A stretch of 38,599 bases of DNA from Marinobacterium litorale DSM 23545 (GCF_000428985.1 NZ_AUAZ01000035.1:1-38599), one strand, 5' to 3'; shown: positions 7,267 through 16,072, counted from the stretch's first letter. Translations and numbers: made by a program. The notes: generated from the letters alone by a model not told the origin.

Positions 7267-10200
7267 TCAGCTCCCGAGGATCGCGTTGATGGAGGATTTT
7301 TCGGCTTTGACCGTGGCCTTAAACTGCCGCGTCCAGCTCGCTGTCGACGCCATCTTCTGAGCCATTTCTTCGGGATCCATGAAAAAGTTGGCCTGTAAGC
7401 TCATACCCTGGCCCTCGCCACCTTGCTGTTGTGGCTGTGTCAGGCTTGGCTGATTAAGCTGTGGCGCACTCATCTGTGGCGCTGGAACACCGGCCAGCCC
7501 CCCGGTTGCGTGTTTGATACGTGCAGTCCAGTCATCGAGTGCAGCCATGCCGCGCTGGTTAAAGTCACTCAGGAACGGCAGCGCACCGGGCTGCTCAACC
7601 ACCGCCGCACGGGTCACAAACTCCTTATTGGAAAGACGTGCCGGGATGCTGTCAGAGGTGCCGGTACCGGGGCCCACAACCAAACCGCCGGTAGAGAATC
7701 CCAAGCCTGGGAACATGCCCGCCAGGCCCGCAACGGCCTTCTGGGCTGCGATCTTAGCCAGCATATCGATCATGGCGTCGCCCACTGACTGGATCAGCGA
7801 GACGGTGGCATCACGCAGCGTCATGGTGCCGTCTGCCAGGCCGCGTATAGAACCGGCTATACCGGCCTCAAGCCCGTCTTTCAGGGTGGAGCCCAGCAGT
7901 GTGGTTGTGTTCTGTAACCGGTTGGCCTGGTTATCCAGATCTCCAAGCATGGCGCTGGCCTGCTCGCCAATAACACCTGGTTGTTTCGAGAGCTCCTCCA
8001 GGAGCGGGCGTTGCTGCTGGAGTACTTCATATGTCTGCCGGTGGATCTGAAGGATCCGATCGCGAGCCTCCAGCTCAGAGATCAGGCCAGCATCCTGTTG
8101 GATATTGACCGACTCTTCAGCGAGGTTTTGCTTATTGATGATCGAATCGATCTCAGACTGGACTTCAGAGAGCCGGGTACGGGCGAGATCCAGGTTGATT
8201 AACCGATTGACCAACGCGGTACCGGCATCATCGCCTCGGCTCTCCAAGCGGCTCAGGAGCTCACCGAACTCTTGCTCCAGCTCCATTGATCGCGCACCGA
8301 CCGCATCACCCGACAGCGCCATCACTTCAGACTGGATGCGCTGCAGCTGCCGCGCATCCTCAGTGACCTGGTTGAGCCGCTCCTGCGCCGCAATTGCCTG
8401 GCTGGCAGCCCGAGCGCGAGCCAGCAACTGACCAGTCAGACCTTGCTCAGCAATCCGGTACTGGCGCACCTCTTCAGCACTCTTGTTCTGCAGGGCGACA
8501 GTACGCTCAAGCTGCTCGACAAAGGCACGCTGGGCGTCTCTGCGCTGCTCTGCAGTGCGATCCGCTTCCTCTTCAGCCGCTTTCTTTTTACGTTCCGACT
8601 CGGCGGCATCCTCGTTGCTCTTAGCCAGCTTCTGGTTGGCTTCGACCTGGGCGAGGATCATTTTCCCAAGTTCGGATTGGCGGTCGATCTGGTTCTCTCG
8701 CATGTAGAGCAACGCCTCTTCGATAGGCGTTAAGTTTTGCAGCGCTACATTCTGTTTTTGGAGTGCCGTCAGGTATTTCTGTGCATCAGTGACAGCCTTC
8801 GGACTATTGATTGAACCCGAAGCGGAACTGGCAGCAGTCTCAGTGCCCTCCAAGGCTGCCTTCAACGAGTTGAGGCGTTCAGTTAGGTTCTCAGCTTTAC
8901 GGCCTCCTTTCAGGATACTATCCATCAAGTCGAGCATTCGCTCTTTGGTGTCATCCGAGATTTCAGATGATTCACTAAGGGCGGTACCAATCTGATCGAA
9001 ATTGACCTCTAGACCTTGGGCTGCACGGGCTGAAGCCTCACGAATATCGTTCATCAGCTGCTGGGTTTCTGCGGACCACCTGGCCGCTTGGATCTGCGGG
9101 CCCGATGCACCCAGCCAACCGCCAGCACGTTCACCACCGGGTGTGGCCAGGTTGGCCAACTGACGAGCATCATTCACACGTTCGTTTTGCTGTTGACTGA
9201 TATCGTCTGACAGCTGTTTAAGCTCGCGGTCCTGTTCCAGCTGTGTCAGCTCTTTCAGTTTATCTACAGCCTCGCTGAGGGGAACATTCATGTCCCGAAG
9301 TGACTGCGTAACTGAGTCTGTAATGCGCTCGGCATCGTCGCCGAAATCGATAAAGCTGGCTGCTACCAAGCCGACTGAAACGGCAATCCCAACAGGCCCG
9401 CCCAGGGCGGCGGACAGAGCTGCGCCAGCAGTTTTCAGACGAGCTAAGGAGGTCAGCAGCAGACTGTTGGCAACACGGGCTCGCTCAGCGGCAACCGTGC
9501 TTGCGTTAGTCGCTTGCGTCAGCGTGGCGGTGGCCGCTGCAGCGTTGCCGGTGGCTACTGTTCTTGCTTCCAGAGCGGCATCCAAACGCGCCTGTGCTGC
9601 CGCATGAGCGTTAGCTGCCTGGGTTGCCCGGGCCTCCAGGACAGTATGGGTTGAGAGCCCCTTAGCTGCTGACGCCTGAGCGGCCGTCCGCTTCGCTGTT
9701 TCGCCTGTCGCCCGCAGCTCCGCTTGAGCACTGGTTACGGCTGCTTTCGCTTTTTCCAGATCTGCGGCGGCCGCCCGCTGGGCTGCAATCGCGACGCCTT
9801 CCTGGGCCTTTGCCTGATTGGCTGAGGCGGTTGCATCAGCTCGCTTCTGCATTATCCCCTTAAGCGTCTCTTCAGATAGGTCCGATAGCGCAGCAACGGC
9901 GCGACCAGCGGTCAGAATCAGAGCGACTTCAAGGGCAGCACCGACTACGTCAGCATTATCGGACAGGGTATCCAAGACATCAGCCAGCGCACTGATCGCA
10001 TCGGCAATTCCTTCACCCGCACCAGTACCACTGGAGAGCGTCCCAATGATTCGGGTGAACGCTGCATCAAACTCCGTTGCAGCCTGTGAAATAGTGCGCA
10101 CACGGGTTTCGAACTGTTCATCGACACTAGCGGCTGCATTGCCCAGGGCTTCGACCAGGACATCAGCGGTCAACTGGCCCTCGTTTGCCATCTCACGTAG

Positions 10201-10965
10201 CTTGCCGATATCGACGCTCAACCCCTCGGCAAGAGCCAGCGCAAGCCCCGGAGCCTGCTCCATGACGGAGTTGAATTCCTCGCCGCGGAATACGCCGGAC
10301 GCCAGCGCCTGGCCGAACTGAACCGTGGCGGCTTCAGCACTCGCGGCTGCGCCCCCGCTGATTGCAATCGACTTGCTGACAGTATCGGTCAGTTGAGCTG
10401 TCTCACGCTGGGAAATATTCAGCCGGTCGGCGTTCTGGGCAAAGCGCTGGTAGATGGCAGCGGTGCTATCCAGTTGCTGGCTTGCATTACGCGCAATGGC
10501 GTAAACATCAGCGCTGGACTGAGCCAGCTCTCCCTGAGTGGCCGTAACCAGGCGCAAACGGTTTTCGTAGGCGGTCCAGGCATCGGCAGACTGGGTGATC
10601 TGCGCTAAGCCAAATCCAGCGGCCAGGGTCAGCGTTACCGCTTTGACGGAGCGGGCCAGCGCTGTCATGCCGCCACCTACGGCCTCGGTGGTTTCGGTTA
10701 GCTGGCGGGAAGAGCGGTTGGCGGAGGAGAGCGCAGAATCATACTGGCGGGTTGTTGTCGCCGCTTGAGCGGTGTTTTTAGCGGCTGTTCCCGCCGCTGC
10801 TCCAGCGGCACCGATTCCACCGGCAGCCGTACGGCCAGAGCGGCCAGCGCCATCGGCGCTGGTACGCGTATCGTCCAGTGCCGCATCCAACTGGTTCACC
10901 TGGCGGATCGCCTGCTGGAGGTCTGCTTTTATGCGGAGTGCGAGTTCGAGGTTCTTATCGGCCAT
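7267..10965 (-). CDS. Tail tape measure protein
   Basis: This 1232-residue protein sets tail length and is ejected with the DNA. Residues about 120-300 carry the classic tape-measure N-terminal domain (YENRLRLVTATQGELAQSS, FNSVMEQAPGLALALAEGL). Long Ala/Gln/Arg-rich coiled coils fill the middle (about 390-480 and 740-1040). A hydrophobic patch lies near residues 505-535. The C-terminus has the lambda-type Gly-rich motif (FSTGGLVVGPGTGTSDSIPARLS). From the usual rule of about 0.15 nm per residue the tail should be near 185 nm. A late-promoter-like element lies 49 nt upstream of its start. Confidence 0.95.
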   Translation of the reverse strand: MADKNLELALRIKADLQQAIRQVNQLDAALDDTRTSADGAGRSGRTAAGGIGAAGAAAGTAAKNTAQAATTTRQYDSALSSANRSSRQLTETTEAVGGGMTALARSVKAVTLTLAAGFGLAQITQSADAWTAYENRLRLVTATQGELAQSSADVYAIARNASQQLDSTAAIYQRFAQNADRLNISQRETAQLTDTVSKSIAISGGAAASAEAATVQFGQALASGVFRGEEFNSVMEQAPGLALALAEGLSVDIGKLREMANEGQLTADVLVEALGNAAASVDEQFETRVRTISQAATEFDAAFTRIIGTLSSGTGAGEGIADAISALADVLDTLSDNADVVGAALEVALILTAGRAVAALSDLSEETLKGIMQKRADATASANQAKAQEGVAIAAQRAAAADLEKAKAAVTSAQAELRATGETAKRTAAQASAAKGLSTHTVLEARATQAANAHAAAQARLDAALEARTVATGNAAAATATLTQATNASTVAAERARVANSLLLTSLARLKTAGAALSAALGGPVGIAVSVGLVAASFIDFGDDAERITDSVTQSLRDMNVPLSEAVDKLKELTQLEQDRELKQLSDDISQQQNERVNDARQLANLATPGGERAGGWLGASGPQIQAARWSAETQQLMNDIREASARAAQGLEVNFDQIGTALSESSEISDDTKERMLDLMDSILKGGRKAENLTERLNSLKAALEGTETAASSASGSINSPKAVTDAQKYLTALQKQNVALQNLTPIEEALLYMRENQIDRQSELGKMILAQVEANQKLAKSNEDAAESERKKKAAEEEADRTAEQRRDAQRAFVEQLERTVALQNKSAEEVRQYRIAEQGLTGQLLARARAASQAIAAQERLNQVTEDARQLQRIQSEVMALSGDAVGARSMELEQEFGELLSRLESRGDDAGTALVNRLINLDLARTRLSEVQSEIDSIINKQNLAEESVNIQQDAGLISELEARDRILQIHRQTYEVLQQQRPLLEELSKQPGVIGEQASAMLGDLDNQANRLQNTTTLLGSTLKDGLEAGIAGSIRGLADGTMTLRDATVSLIQSVGDAMIDMLAKIAAQKAVAGLAGMFPGLGFSTGGLVVGPGTGTSDSIPARLSNKEFVTRAAVVEQPGALPFLSDFNQRGMAALDDWTARIKHATGGLAGVPAPQMSAPQLNQPSLTQPQQQGGEGQGMSLQANFFMDPEEMAQKMASTASWTRQFKATVKAEKSSINAILGS

Positions 10966-11013
10966 AACATCACCTGAGAGATATAGGTGATGGTGGCATC
11001 AGTTAGCAGTGGG

Positions 11014-11034
11014 GTAATTTGAACGAGGGCAAAA
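11014..11034 (-). promoter_or_regulatory. Late-promoter-like element, copy A (tail operon)
   Basis: This 21-bp element reads on the minus strand TTTTGCCCTCGTTCAAATTA plus C. It differs at one base from the two other copies. It lies 49 nt before the tape-measure start and after the last gene of the preceding block, so it can start a separate tail transcript. It contains a small dyad, TTTG-N8-CAAA. Binding by the Mor-family protein is an inference. Confidence 0.6.
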
Positions 11035-11182
11035 AGTGCTTGGAGAGTTATTTTAGCCCCTGGAGGATAAGGGCCAATATAAGTAAACCAATCCATCCTT
11101 GGGGCGTACAGAAAACCATTGTCATGAAGAACCAAAAACCATCCATATGGATGTCTCCTGCTTTGATGCAGTGCTCAGCCGG

Positions 11183-11374
11183 TTACTCGTCTTTGCTGAC
11201 ATCGACAGTGTATCCATGGCCGCGGCACTCAAACTCCACCTCAGCGCCGGCAGCGATGATGCACAAATGGTTGCAGAGCGCTTTCAAAGTCCGCTCGGCA
11301 CCGTGGGTCTCGTAATACTCGACCATCGCCTCGTTGAACTCTTTATCTGTCATATTGGGCCTCTTCATCTCCAT
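11183..11374 (-). CDS. Small hypothetical protein (63 aa)
   Basis: This is a small acidic/neutral protein (MEMKRPNMTDKEFNEAMVEYYE start, KDE end) with two helices and a short beta strand containing VEFECRGHGYTVDV. It overlaps the end of the upstream gene by 32 nt, so the true start may be Met3 or later. It is the last gene before the tail promoter. It sits among small non-structural genes in the tail region; no function can be assigned. Confidence 0.5.
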   Translation of the reverse strand: MEMKRPNMTDKEFNEAMVEYYETHGAERTLKALCNHLCIIAAGAEVEFECRGHGYTVDVSKDE

Positions 11375-11678
11375 AGAGGTGAAACACGGTTACGATTTCG
11401 TCACGCTCGCTACTTACGACGAACACGATATTGCTGCGGCTCAGCAGCAGATACCGCCCCTTGTATACGCCGCTGAGATAGATCGCTGAGTTGACCGGGG
11501 TGAGGCGTCTGATCAGCTTTTTCCGCTTCTTGCCGACTGTGGTGGCTGACGCGAACTCGAGGTGCTTGTTGATTCCCGCGAACCGCTGCTGCCACCGAAG
11601 TAAAGCGTGATCCGACCAGGTGAATGCGCCTCCTTGCCACTCAGAGACCTCCTCCTTCGACCTCCCTACGCGATTCAT
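11343..11678 (-). CDS. Small hypothetical protein, DUF4258-like pattern
   Basis: The 111-residue sequence has a HALLRWQQR motif near residue 24, a basic middle (KKRKKLIRR) and a beta-rich end (YLLLSRSNIVFVVSSERDEIVTVFHL). The 'HA--R---R ... IVTVF' pattern resembles DUF4258/RelE-like small proteins. An RNase-like toxin or a small phage effector is possible but not shown. It lies between the tail chaperone and the tape measure, an unusual place for non-structural genes. It starts 3 nt after the upstream stop. Confidence 0.5.
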   Translation of the reverse strand: MNRVGRSKEEVSEWQGGAFTWSDHALLRWQQRFAGINKHLEFASATTVGKKRKKLIRRLTPVNSAIYLSGVYKGRYLLLSRSNIVFVVSSERDEIVTVFHLYGDEEAQYDR

Positions 11679-11681
11679 GGG

Positions 11682-11963
11682 TTACACAGTTGCCGTATCG
11701 TCATCCCAATACAGCGCTTTGGGCTTAAAGTGGGGGTTGGCTTTCCGGTCGATGACTTCCCGCATCATGCCGTCCAGCGCGTACTGGGCATCAGCGGGAG
11801 CCACGTAAACGCCGATATAGGTGTATCGGTTGGAGGCAGCGCCTTTGCCGCAGGGCTGCCGAACGATCCGAACAGGCTGCAGCTGTGCTTCGCGTATCAG
11901 GTGCTGATGAGTGGTTTTCGTCGGGTCTTTTTCTTTAGTTGGGTAACGAACGGTCAGGAGCAT
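11682..11963 (-). CDS. Small hypothetical protein (93 aa)
   Basis: The product opens MLLTVRYPTKEKDPTKTTHQH and ends ALYWDDDTATV. It is mixed alpha/beta with a conserved-looking core (ASNRYTYIGVYVAPADAQYALDGMM). GAGG precedes the ATG at a suitable distance and the gene follows the chaperone frameshift product by 11 nt. No family is recognised. It belongs to a cluster of three small genes between chaperone and tape measure. Confidence 0.55.
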   Translation of the reverse strand: MLLTVRYPTKEKDPTKTTHQHLIREAQLQPVRIVRQPCGKGAASNRYTYIGVYVAPADAQYALDGMMREVIDRKANPHFKPKALYWDDDTATV

Positions 11964-11974
11964 TTCAGGCCTCG

Positions 11975-12621
11975 TTATTTTCTCAGCTCTTTGATAAACG
12001 TCCCTGTGTCACTCTGCGGCCACATCGCACTGTTCATGTCACCGATCTGGTCGGCCCGGCGACGGCGGTCCAGCCTGAGCGCGGCATCGTAATAGAGTTT
12101 CAGCTTTCGTTCTGAGTAGGTGCCGATGGCTCTCTCGTCGTGCCCTGCGGCGACGAGTGTGGAGTAGACGTCTGCCCAGCGGAGCGCAGTTTTGCCATGG
12201 CCTCGCGGCTTAGTTTGACGGTTTCCGTCATCAGCCTGGTTTGCAGCTTTCTCATAAAAAAACTGGAATTGGCACCCCACCAGGCCATGGTCAGCAGCTC
12301 GCCATCCGACGATGAAAGTTCCTGGATCTCTAACGGCGTAAGACCGCACACGGGTGAAATAAGATGGGGCAGCTCATCGGCATGGTCACCGAGTACCAGG
12401 AACACTTCATCCAGGGTAAATTCGGTACCGGTGCGCATCAGCTCAAAGAGGCTATCGAGAAAGCCCGCCATGGCGCGGCCATGCTTGAGGCTCTCGATGA
12501 ACCCGTATTCGCGGACAGTGATAGCGCGGCCATCGATAACAACATCACGATCAGAGTGGAGGATCTCCAGATCGTCCTGGTGATCCTCCCCCTGAACTTC
12601 AGGTTGCAAGCGCTTAGCCAT
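11975..12621 (-). CDS. Tail assembly chaperone, long form by -1 frameshift (G-T like)
   Basis: This frame is entered by a -1 ribosomal slip at T-TTT-TTT (12262-12256) in the short form gene. After the slip it reads YEKAANQADDGNRQTK and ends GTFIKELRK, giving about 215 residues. An open frame with natural codon use and no ribosome-binding site of its own, placed between tail tube and tape measure, is the standard arrangement of lambda G/GT and its relatives. The tail-specific extension contains a basic helix (ERKLKLYYDAALRLDRRRR). The frameshift is inferred from sequence. Confidence 0.75.
12100..12621 (-). CDS. Tail assembly chaperone, short form (G-like)
   Basis: This 173-residue protein starts at MAKRLQPEV (12621), where the ATG overlaps the tube gene stop (TAATG). 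An ATG 27 nt upstream lies inside the tube gene and is less likely. The acidic N-terminal part (EDHQDDLEILHSDRDVVIDG) and the helical core (EYGFIESLKHGRAMAGFLDSL, SSSDGELLTMAWWGANSSFF) fit tail tape-measure chaperones. It ends without slipping in a low-complexity tail. It is expected to coat the tape measure during tail assembly. Confidence 0.75.
   Translation of the reverse strand: MAKRLQPEVQGEDHQDDLEILHSDRDVVIDGRAITVREYGFIESLKHGRAMAGFLDSLFELMRTGTEFTLDEVFLVLGDHADELPHLISPVCGLTPLEIQELSSSDGELLTMAWWGANSSFFMRKLQTRLMTETVKLSREAMAKLRSAGQTSTPHSSPQGTTREPSAPTQNES
12256..12262 (-). promoter_or_regulatory. Programmed -1 frameshift heptamer T-TTT-TTT
   Basis: In the chaperone reading frame the codons are AGT TTT TTT ATG, so the heptamer T-TTT-TTT is in exact X-XXY-YYZ register. 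Slipping back one base joins SSFF to the long-form frame YEKAANQ. The seven-T run is the only such run in the overlap between the two frames (12100-12349). Confidence 0.75.
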
Positions 12622-13379
12622 TACGCGCCAGTCCCCGGCATGATCCAACGACCGTACCCGCCCAGCTCCGAGTCATTCTCGTTGTTGGAATCGTTCAGCA
12701 GAGTGAAAGGCACTTCCAAGCCGCTCAAGCTGGTGGCGGTCAGGTCCAGCTCGTTCACGTTGTTGAACTTCACGCGGTACAAATCCAGGCGGGCATTGTC
12801 TTCCGCACCATCCACCGTGTTCTCGGCAATCGCCACGAGGTAGCGAACAACCGAGCGCTGGCTGGACATGACGATATCCTTGCGCGCCGCATAGTCGTAA
12901 TCGGCAGTAAACGGTTGGGTGTAGCTGGCGGGATCCAGGATTTTAACCATCCCGCCAGCGGCACTTTCGATGCTGTAATCGGTGCCTTCAGTCAACGTTG
13001 CGGGAGTGCCTGCACTGTCATTGATAACCAGTGAACTGATATCAGCATGGTCCAGAGCGATCAGCTCGCCAGCGACCAAATCGGTCGGGAAGGCTTCGCC
13101 CGTGACACTGCCGGAAGCAATATCGATCACGTCACCGCCCAGGCTGATGGCGAAGTTCTCCGGCGACCCATTATGAAATGTGATGGTTCCGCTAACCTCC
13201 GTGCCGGTGTTCAGCGTCGCACTAGTCCGGCGCTGCCCTGAATATGACTCCTTGCGGCTTTCTTCGCTGGAGCTGGGGTTGACCTTCAAGAGCGCGTCAC
13301 CGGTCCAGCGCATTGCCTGGGGCTTACCGTTGACGTTGGTCGCCAAGTAAATCTTGGACTGGAGTGAAAAGTCTTTCAT
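12621..13379 (-). CDS. Major tail tube protein
   Basis: This 252-residue beta-rich protein begins MKDFSLQSKIYLATNVNGKPQ, typical of siphovirus tube subunits of the B3/D3112 group. Its middle (YSGQRRTSATLNTGTEVSGT) and end (VPFTLLNDSNNENDSELGGY) also fit. It probably polymerises around the tape measure. It lies just before the frameshifted chaperone pair, the canonical order, and its stop overlaps the chaperone start by one base. Confidence 0.85.
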   Translation of the reverse strand: MKDFSLQSKIYLATNVNGKPQAMRWTGDALLKVNPSSSEESRKESYSGQRRTSATLNTGTEVSGTITFHNGSPENFAISLGGDVIDIASGSVTGEAFPTDLVAGELIALDHADISSLVINDSAGTPATLTEGTDYSIESAAGGMVKILDPASYTQPFTADYDYAARKDIVMSSQRSVVRYLVAIAENTVDGAEDNARLDLYRVKFNNVNELDLTATSLSGLEVPFTLLNDSNNENDSELGGYGRWIMPGTGA

Positions 13380-13403
13380 TGGTTTCTCCTTCGCTTACCG
13401 GCC

Positions 13404-13604
13404 TTAGCTTTTGGCTTTGCTGGTGGTCGCCTTTGGCATTGCCGCGCTGTTTGAGGCGATGATCTTGCGCTTGATCAGAAACTCGCGTTGCTTCGCGGTT
13501 ACCTGGATCTTTGCGTCCTTTTTGAGCTTCTTACCGCCGTGGGTGTGATCCTTCAGCAGGGTCACTTCAACGGTTGCCGGTGTTTCTTGCTTCGGGGTGC
13601 TCAT
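13404..13604 (-). CDS. Small basic protein between tail terminator and tube
   Basis: This 66-residue, Lys-rich protein begins MSTPKQETPATVEVTLLKDHTHGGKK. The HTH-GKK-K--A-I-VT---REFLI pattern recurs in small proteins of Mu-like head-tail joining regions. Its ATG overlaps the stop of the tail terminator gene (ATGA), so translation is coupled. Function is unknown; a role in head-tail connection is inferred from position. Confidence 0.65.
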   Translation of the reverse strand: MSTPKQETPATVEVTLLKDHTHGGKKLKKDAKIQVTAKQREFLIKRKIIASNSAAMPKATTSKAKS

Positions 13605-14053
13605 GCGGTGCCTCCGATATAGTGGGTGGTTGTAAACACGTCGATCCAGAGCAAACGCTCCTGGTCGTAATCCATCACGTCGCCCTGCAGCCAGGCGATG
13701 GGTTGAAAGGGTTTTACCGGCACCCAGCCCTCCAGGGCCTCGCGCACCGATCCGATTAATGGGCTGATATCCTGCAACGCGGTTTTACCTGTGCGGCCCC
13801 GGTAATTGCGCCCGCAAATGATGACGCCGAAGGTGCAAAGCGCCTGGCGTTTTCCCCGGCGTCTGTCACCCGCAACAGAATCAGGTGAGTCTTTTGCTTT
13901 CTCACCGGCGAGCACCACATAAGCAGTCCCTGGGCGAATCGTTCGCAGGTCCTTAACCGCCGCATATTCCGCAGCACCCTCGACTGAATCGATACCCGCA
14001 ACCTGGTCGCGTAAGCGCTGCTCAACGAGGGTGGTATCGAAGGGCTGGCTCAT
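13601..14053 (-). CDS. Tail terminator (Mu gp37-like)
   Basis: The start MSQPFDTTLVEQRLR at 14053 is chosen because its ATG overlaps the upstream stop (TGATG), while the longer frame begins inside that gene. The 150-residue protein matches the gp37-like pattern of Mu-type phages (VEQRLRDQV, GTAYVVLAGEKA, CTFGVIICGRNY, LIGSVREALEGW). Such proteins cap the tail tube and join it to the head. It sits between DUF1320 and the tube gene, as in related siphophages. Confidence 0.75.
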   Translation of the reverse strand: MSQPFDTTLVEQRLRDQVAGIDSVEGAAEYAAVKDLRTIRPGTAYVVLAGEKAKDSPDSVAGDRRRGKRQALCTFGVIICGRNYRGRTGKTALQDISPLIGSVREALEGWVPVKPFQPIAWLQGDVMDYDQERLLWIDVFTTTHYIGGTA

Positions 14054-14574
14054 CAGAAGTCCCTCAGCGTGTCGCGGGTAAACTGCCGATCCGGCGCATC
14101 CCAATCGGCCAGGCCCGCACGGCTATTGGTCTTGGTGTCACCAGCTCCCAGGGAGAACTTGCCCTCTGCGACCTGCTGCAGCAGCTTCATGGCATCCCGG
14201 TAGTCGCGGACAATCGGATCGGTTGCGTCGGCGCTGATACGGTCTTTGTGCAGCAGATAGCGAGCGATCGCACGGGACCAGACCGTTACGATTCCGGGAA
14301 CCGCACCAAAGGTGTCGATCAGCGGCAGATAGTCACGCAACACCAGATAGCCGTCGATCATTGCGTCCGCGTTGGCCACCGCATCATCAATTCGGCCCAG
14401 GGCATCGTCGGCAACAGCGATTTCATCCGCCGTCCAGGCTGAGCGATCAGCCCCGGTGAGCGTTGCCTGCATCAGGTCGTAATCGACCAGCTGCTCATGC
14501 TCGGCAGTTGCGACTTGAGAAAGCTCACGCGCGCCGGGGATGTCGGCAAGCTGTTCGTGGGTGACGTAGCTCAT
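14053..14574 (-). CDS. DUF1320 head-tail connector (Mu gp36-like)
   Basis: This 173-residue helical protein begins MSYVTHEQLADIPGARELSQV, the signature opening of the DUF1320/gp36 family. It includes ALGRIDDAVANADAMIDGYL and VVRDYRDAMKLLQQVAEGKFSLG-like segments typical of head completion proteins. It probably binds under the portal and links head to tail. The ATG overlaps the upstream stop (ATGA), and its own stop overlaps the terminator start. Confidence 0.9.
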   Translation of the reverse strand: MSYVTHEQLADIPGARELSQVATAEHEQLVDYDLMQATLTGADRSAWTADEIAVADDALGRIDDAVANADAMIDGYLVLRDYLPLIDTFGAVPGIVTVWSRAIARYLLHKDRISADATDPIVRDYRDAMKLLQQVAEGKFSLGAGDTKTNSRAGLADWDAPDRQFTRDTLRDF

Positions 14575-15020
14575 GCGCTCACCTTCGCTTGTTCAGCCTT
14601 GATGGCCTCAACCAGATCCGCTTTGAGCAGCTTGTAGTAGCCATCGATCTCTTTGTCTTTGGCGATCGCTTCCAGGTCTTTCACCAGCAGGTCTTCAAGG
14701 GGGACGGATTCGCCGTTCACAGTTGCAAACCCAATCTGGACGGCATCGCTTACTGGCTCTTCCGGTGGCGTTTCCGGCGTGGGCGGTTCTTCCTGTCCGG
14801 CTTCACCGGCTTGGGGCGCTTGCTGATCCGGTACGTCTGAACCGGCGGTTCCGTCGTCAGAGACGGAGGGCGGTACGTTGTCATTGGTTGTCTCGCTGAT
14901 GAGTACCAGGGCACCACTTTTAATGAGCGGCGCAGCATCGTCGGCAGTCGCTTCCAGCGAACCGCTCTTGCGGATCTCGCCTTCCCACTTAACCGGGCGC
15001 TCAATGCGGTAACTGTTCAT
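14571..15020 (-). CDS. HI1506/gp35-like head protein with HeH/SAP-like C-terminus
   Basis: This 149-residue protein starts MNSYRIERPVKWEGEIRKSG. A Pro/Glu/Gln-rich linker occupies residues about 55-95. The C-terminal 45 residues (VPLEDLLVKDLEAIAKDKEIDGYYKLLKADLVEAIKAEQ) form a helix-extension-helix pattern like HeH/LEM or SAP domains, often seen in Mu-like gp35/HI1506 proteins. It follows the major capsid gene after a 92-nt gap holding short hairpins. The role is unknown; capsid or connector association is likely. Confidence 0.7.
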   Translation of the reverse strand: MNSYRIERPVKWEGEIRKSGSLEATADDAAPLIKSGALVLISETTNDNVPPSVSDDGTAGSDVPDQQAPQAGEAGQEEPPTPETPPEEPVSDAVQIGFATVNGESVPLEDLLVKDLEAIAKDKEIDGYYKLLKADLVEAIKAEQAKVSA

Positions 15021-15112
15021 CGCTTGTCCTCAAACCTTGGGCCTATCCCTGGCCCGTTGCTTCCCTGGTGGTTTGCCGCGACTACTTAACTGCGGCCTCT
15101 CTTCGCGCTGTA

Positions 15113-16042
15113 TTAGCCGACACCCTGGAGCAGGTAACCGGCGGTCATACCGCTGAGCACTGGCGAGCGCTCATAGGTCACCGGGTAAATCCAGCTTTTG
15201 GCGTTCTGGTCGTAATAGGCCTTTTCAACGAGGGGATGCCCTTCCATGGTGTAGGTGTATCCGTAGCTCGGCTCCTCCATATTCGGATCCGGCGACGTGG
15301 GTACGTAGGCCAACACCGCATCGCCCCCCCAGACATCGGAGAAAGCCCCCGCCGAGTCAGCCGTAATTGCACGGCCCACTACGACGCGTTCGACATCAAA
15401 CAGCTGCGCCAGCATCGCGACGGTCACTGAATCCGCAGAGGTATACTTAAAATTCTCCTTCACTTTGGCGTTAAACCGGGCCGCCGCGTACGCCTTGGCG
15501 GACAGGCACAAGGTGTTGGCAACCATGCCCGTGGTCTCGCGAATGGCTTCCTGTCCAGTGCTTACATCGGTCACTGGGTTGTTGGCGTCATCGGTCCATT
15601 TAGCGGCCGACATATCCGCCTTGTGATCCGCGTCATAGTTGGCGGCATTGCGTGCGATCGACGCCTGTTCGCGCTCAAGCGCAAGGCTGGCGATATTCAT
15701 GGCGTTACTGGTCGCCCGACGTCCCATGTCGATGCCAGGCATGACATTGGCATCACGCAGATGCTCGCGTGGCACTACGCCTTCTAGCGCGTCTTGTACC
15801 AGTGCGTAGGGCTTGCCGAGGTAACCAAAGGTTACGCGCTTGGTACCAGAGCCTGGCGTACGGCGAATGTTGTACTGCATGAACGACTCTTTGCCGAACT
15901 CCAGAACCTGACCGCCTGCAATAGCAACCGGCACGCGCGGGAACAGCGCCATACCGACATGTTCCTGGTGACGATAGCCATTGGCATGCGTGGTAAGGAT
16001 CGGATCAATCACCCGAACCTGGCTGTTATTCATCTGACTCAT
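15113..16042 (-). CDS. Major capsid protein (gpT analogue)
   Basis: This 309-residue protein follows the decoration protein and protease/scaffold genes in the Mu order I-(Z)-T. The N-terminal region (VRVIDPILTTHANGYRHQEHVGMALFP) is typical of major capsid proteins of B3/D3112-like phages. Later parts include an Ala-rich helix (ASLALEREQASIARNAANYDADHK) and the end (WIYPVTYERSPVLSGMTAGYLLQGVG). An HK97-type fold is expected from the family. GGAGATCC precedes the ATG. Confidence 0.85.
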   Translation of the reverse strand: MSQMNNSQVRVIDPILTTHANGYRHQEHVGMALFPRVPVAIAGGQVLEFGKESFMQYNIRRTPGSGTKRVTFGYLGKPYALVQDALEGVVPREHLRDANVMPGIDMGRRATSNAMNIASLALEREQASIARNAANYDADHKADMSAAKWTDDANNPVTDVSTGQEAIRETTGMVANTLCLSAKAYAAARFNAKVKENFKYTSADSVTVAMLAQLFDVERVVVGRAITADSAGAFSDVWGGDAVLAYVPTSPDPNMEEPSYGYTYTMEGHPLVEKAYYDQNAKSWIYPVTYERSPVLSGMTAGYLLQGVG

Positions 16043-16072
16043 GGTGGATCTCCTTTATGGATTCAGGTCGGG

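Noticed and set aside
11901-11915. CTGATGAG on the plus strand, a possible third hammerhead
   Set aside because: No GAAAC, stem III or stem I partner lies within range, and it is on the strand opposite to transcription.
13601-14104. Upstream start for the tail terminator (MGCAGSAVY)
   Set aside because: The extra 17 codons lie inside the DUF1320 gene and the ATG at 14053 has stop-start coupling.
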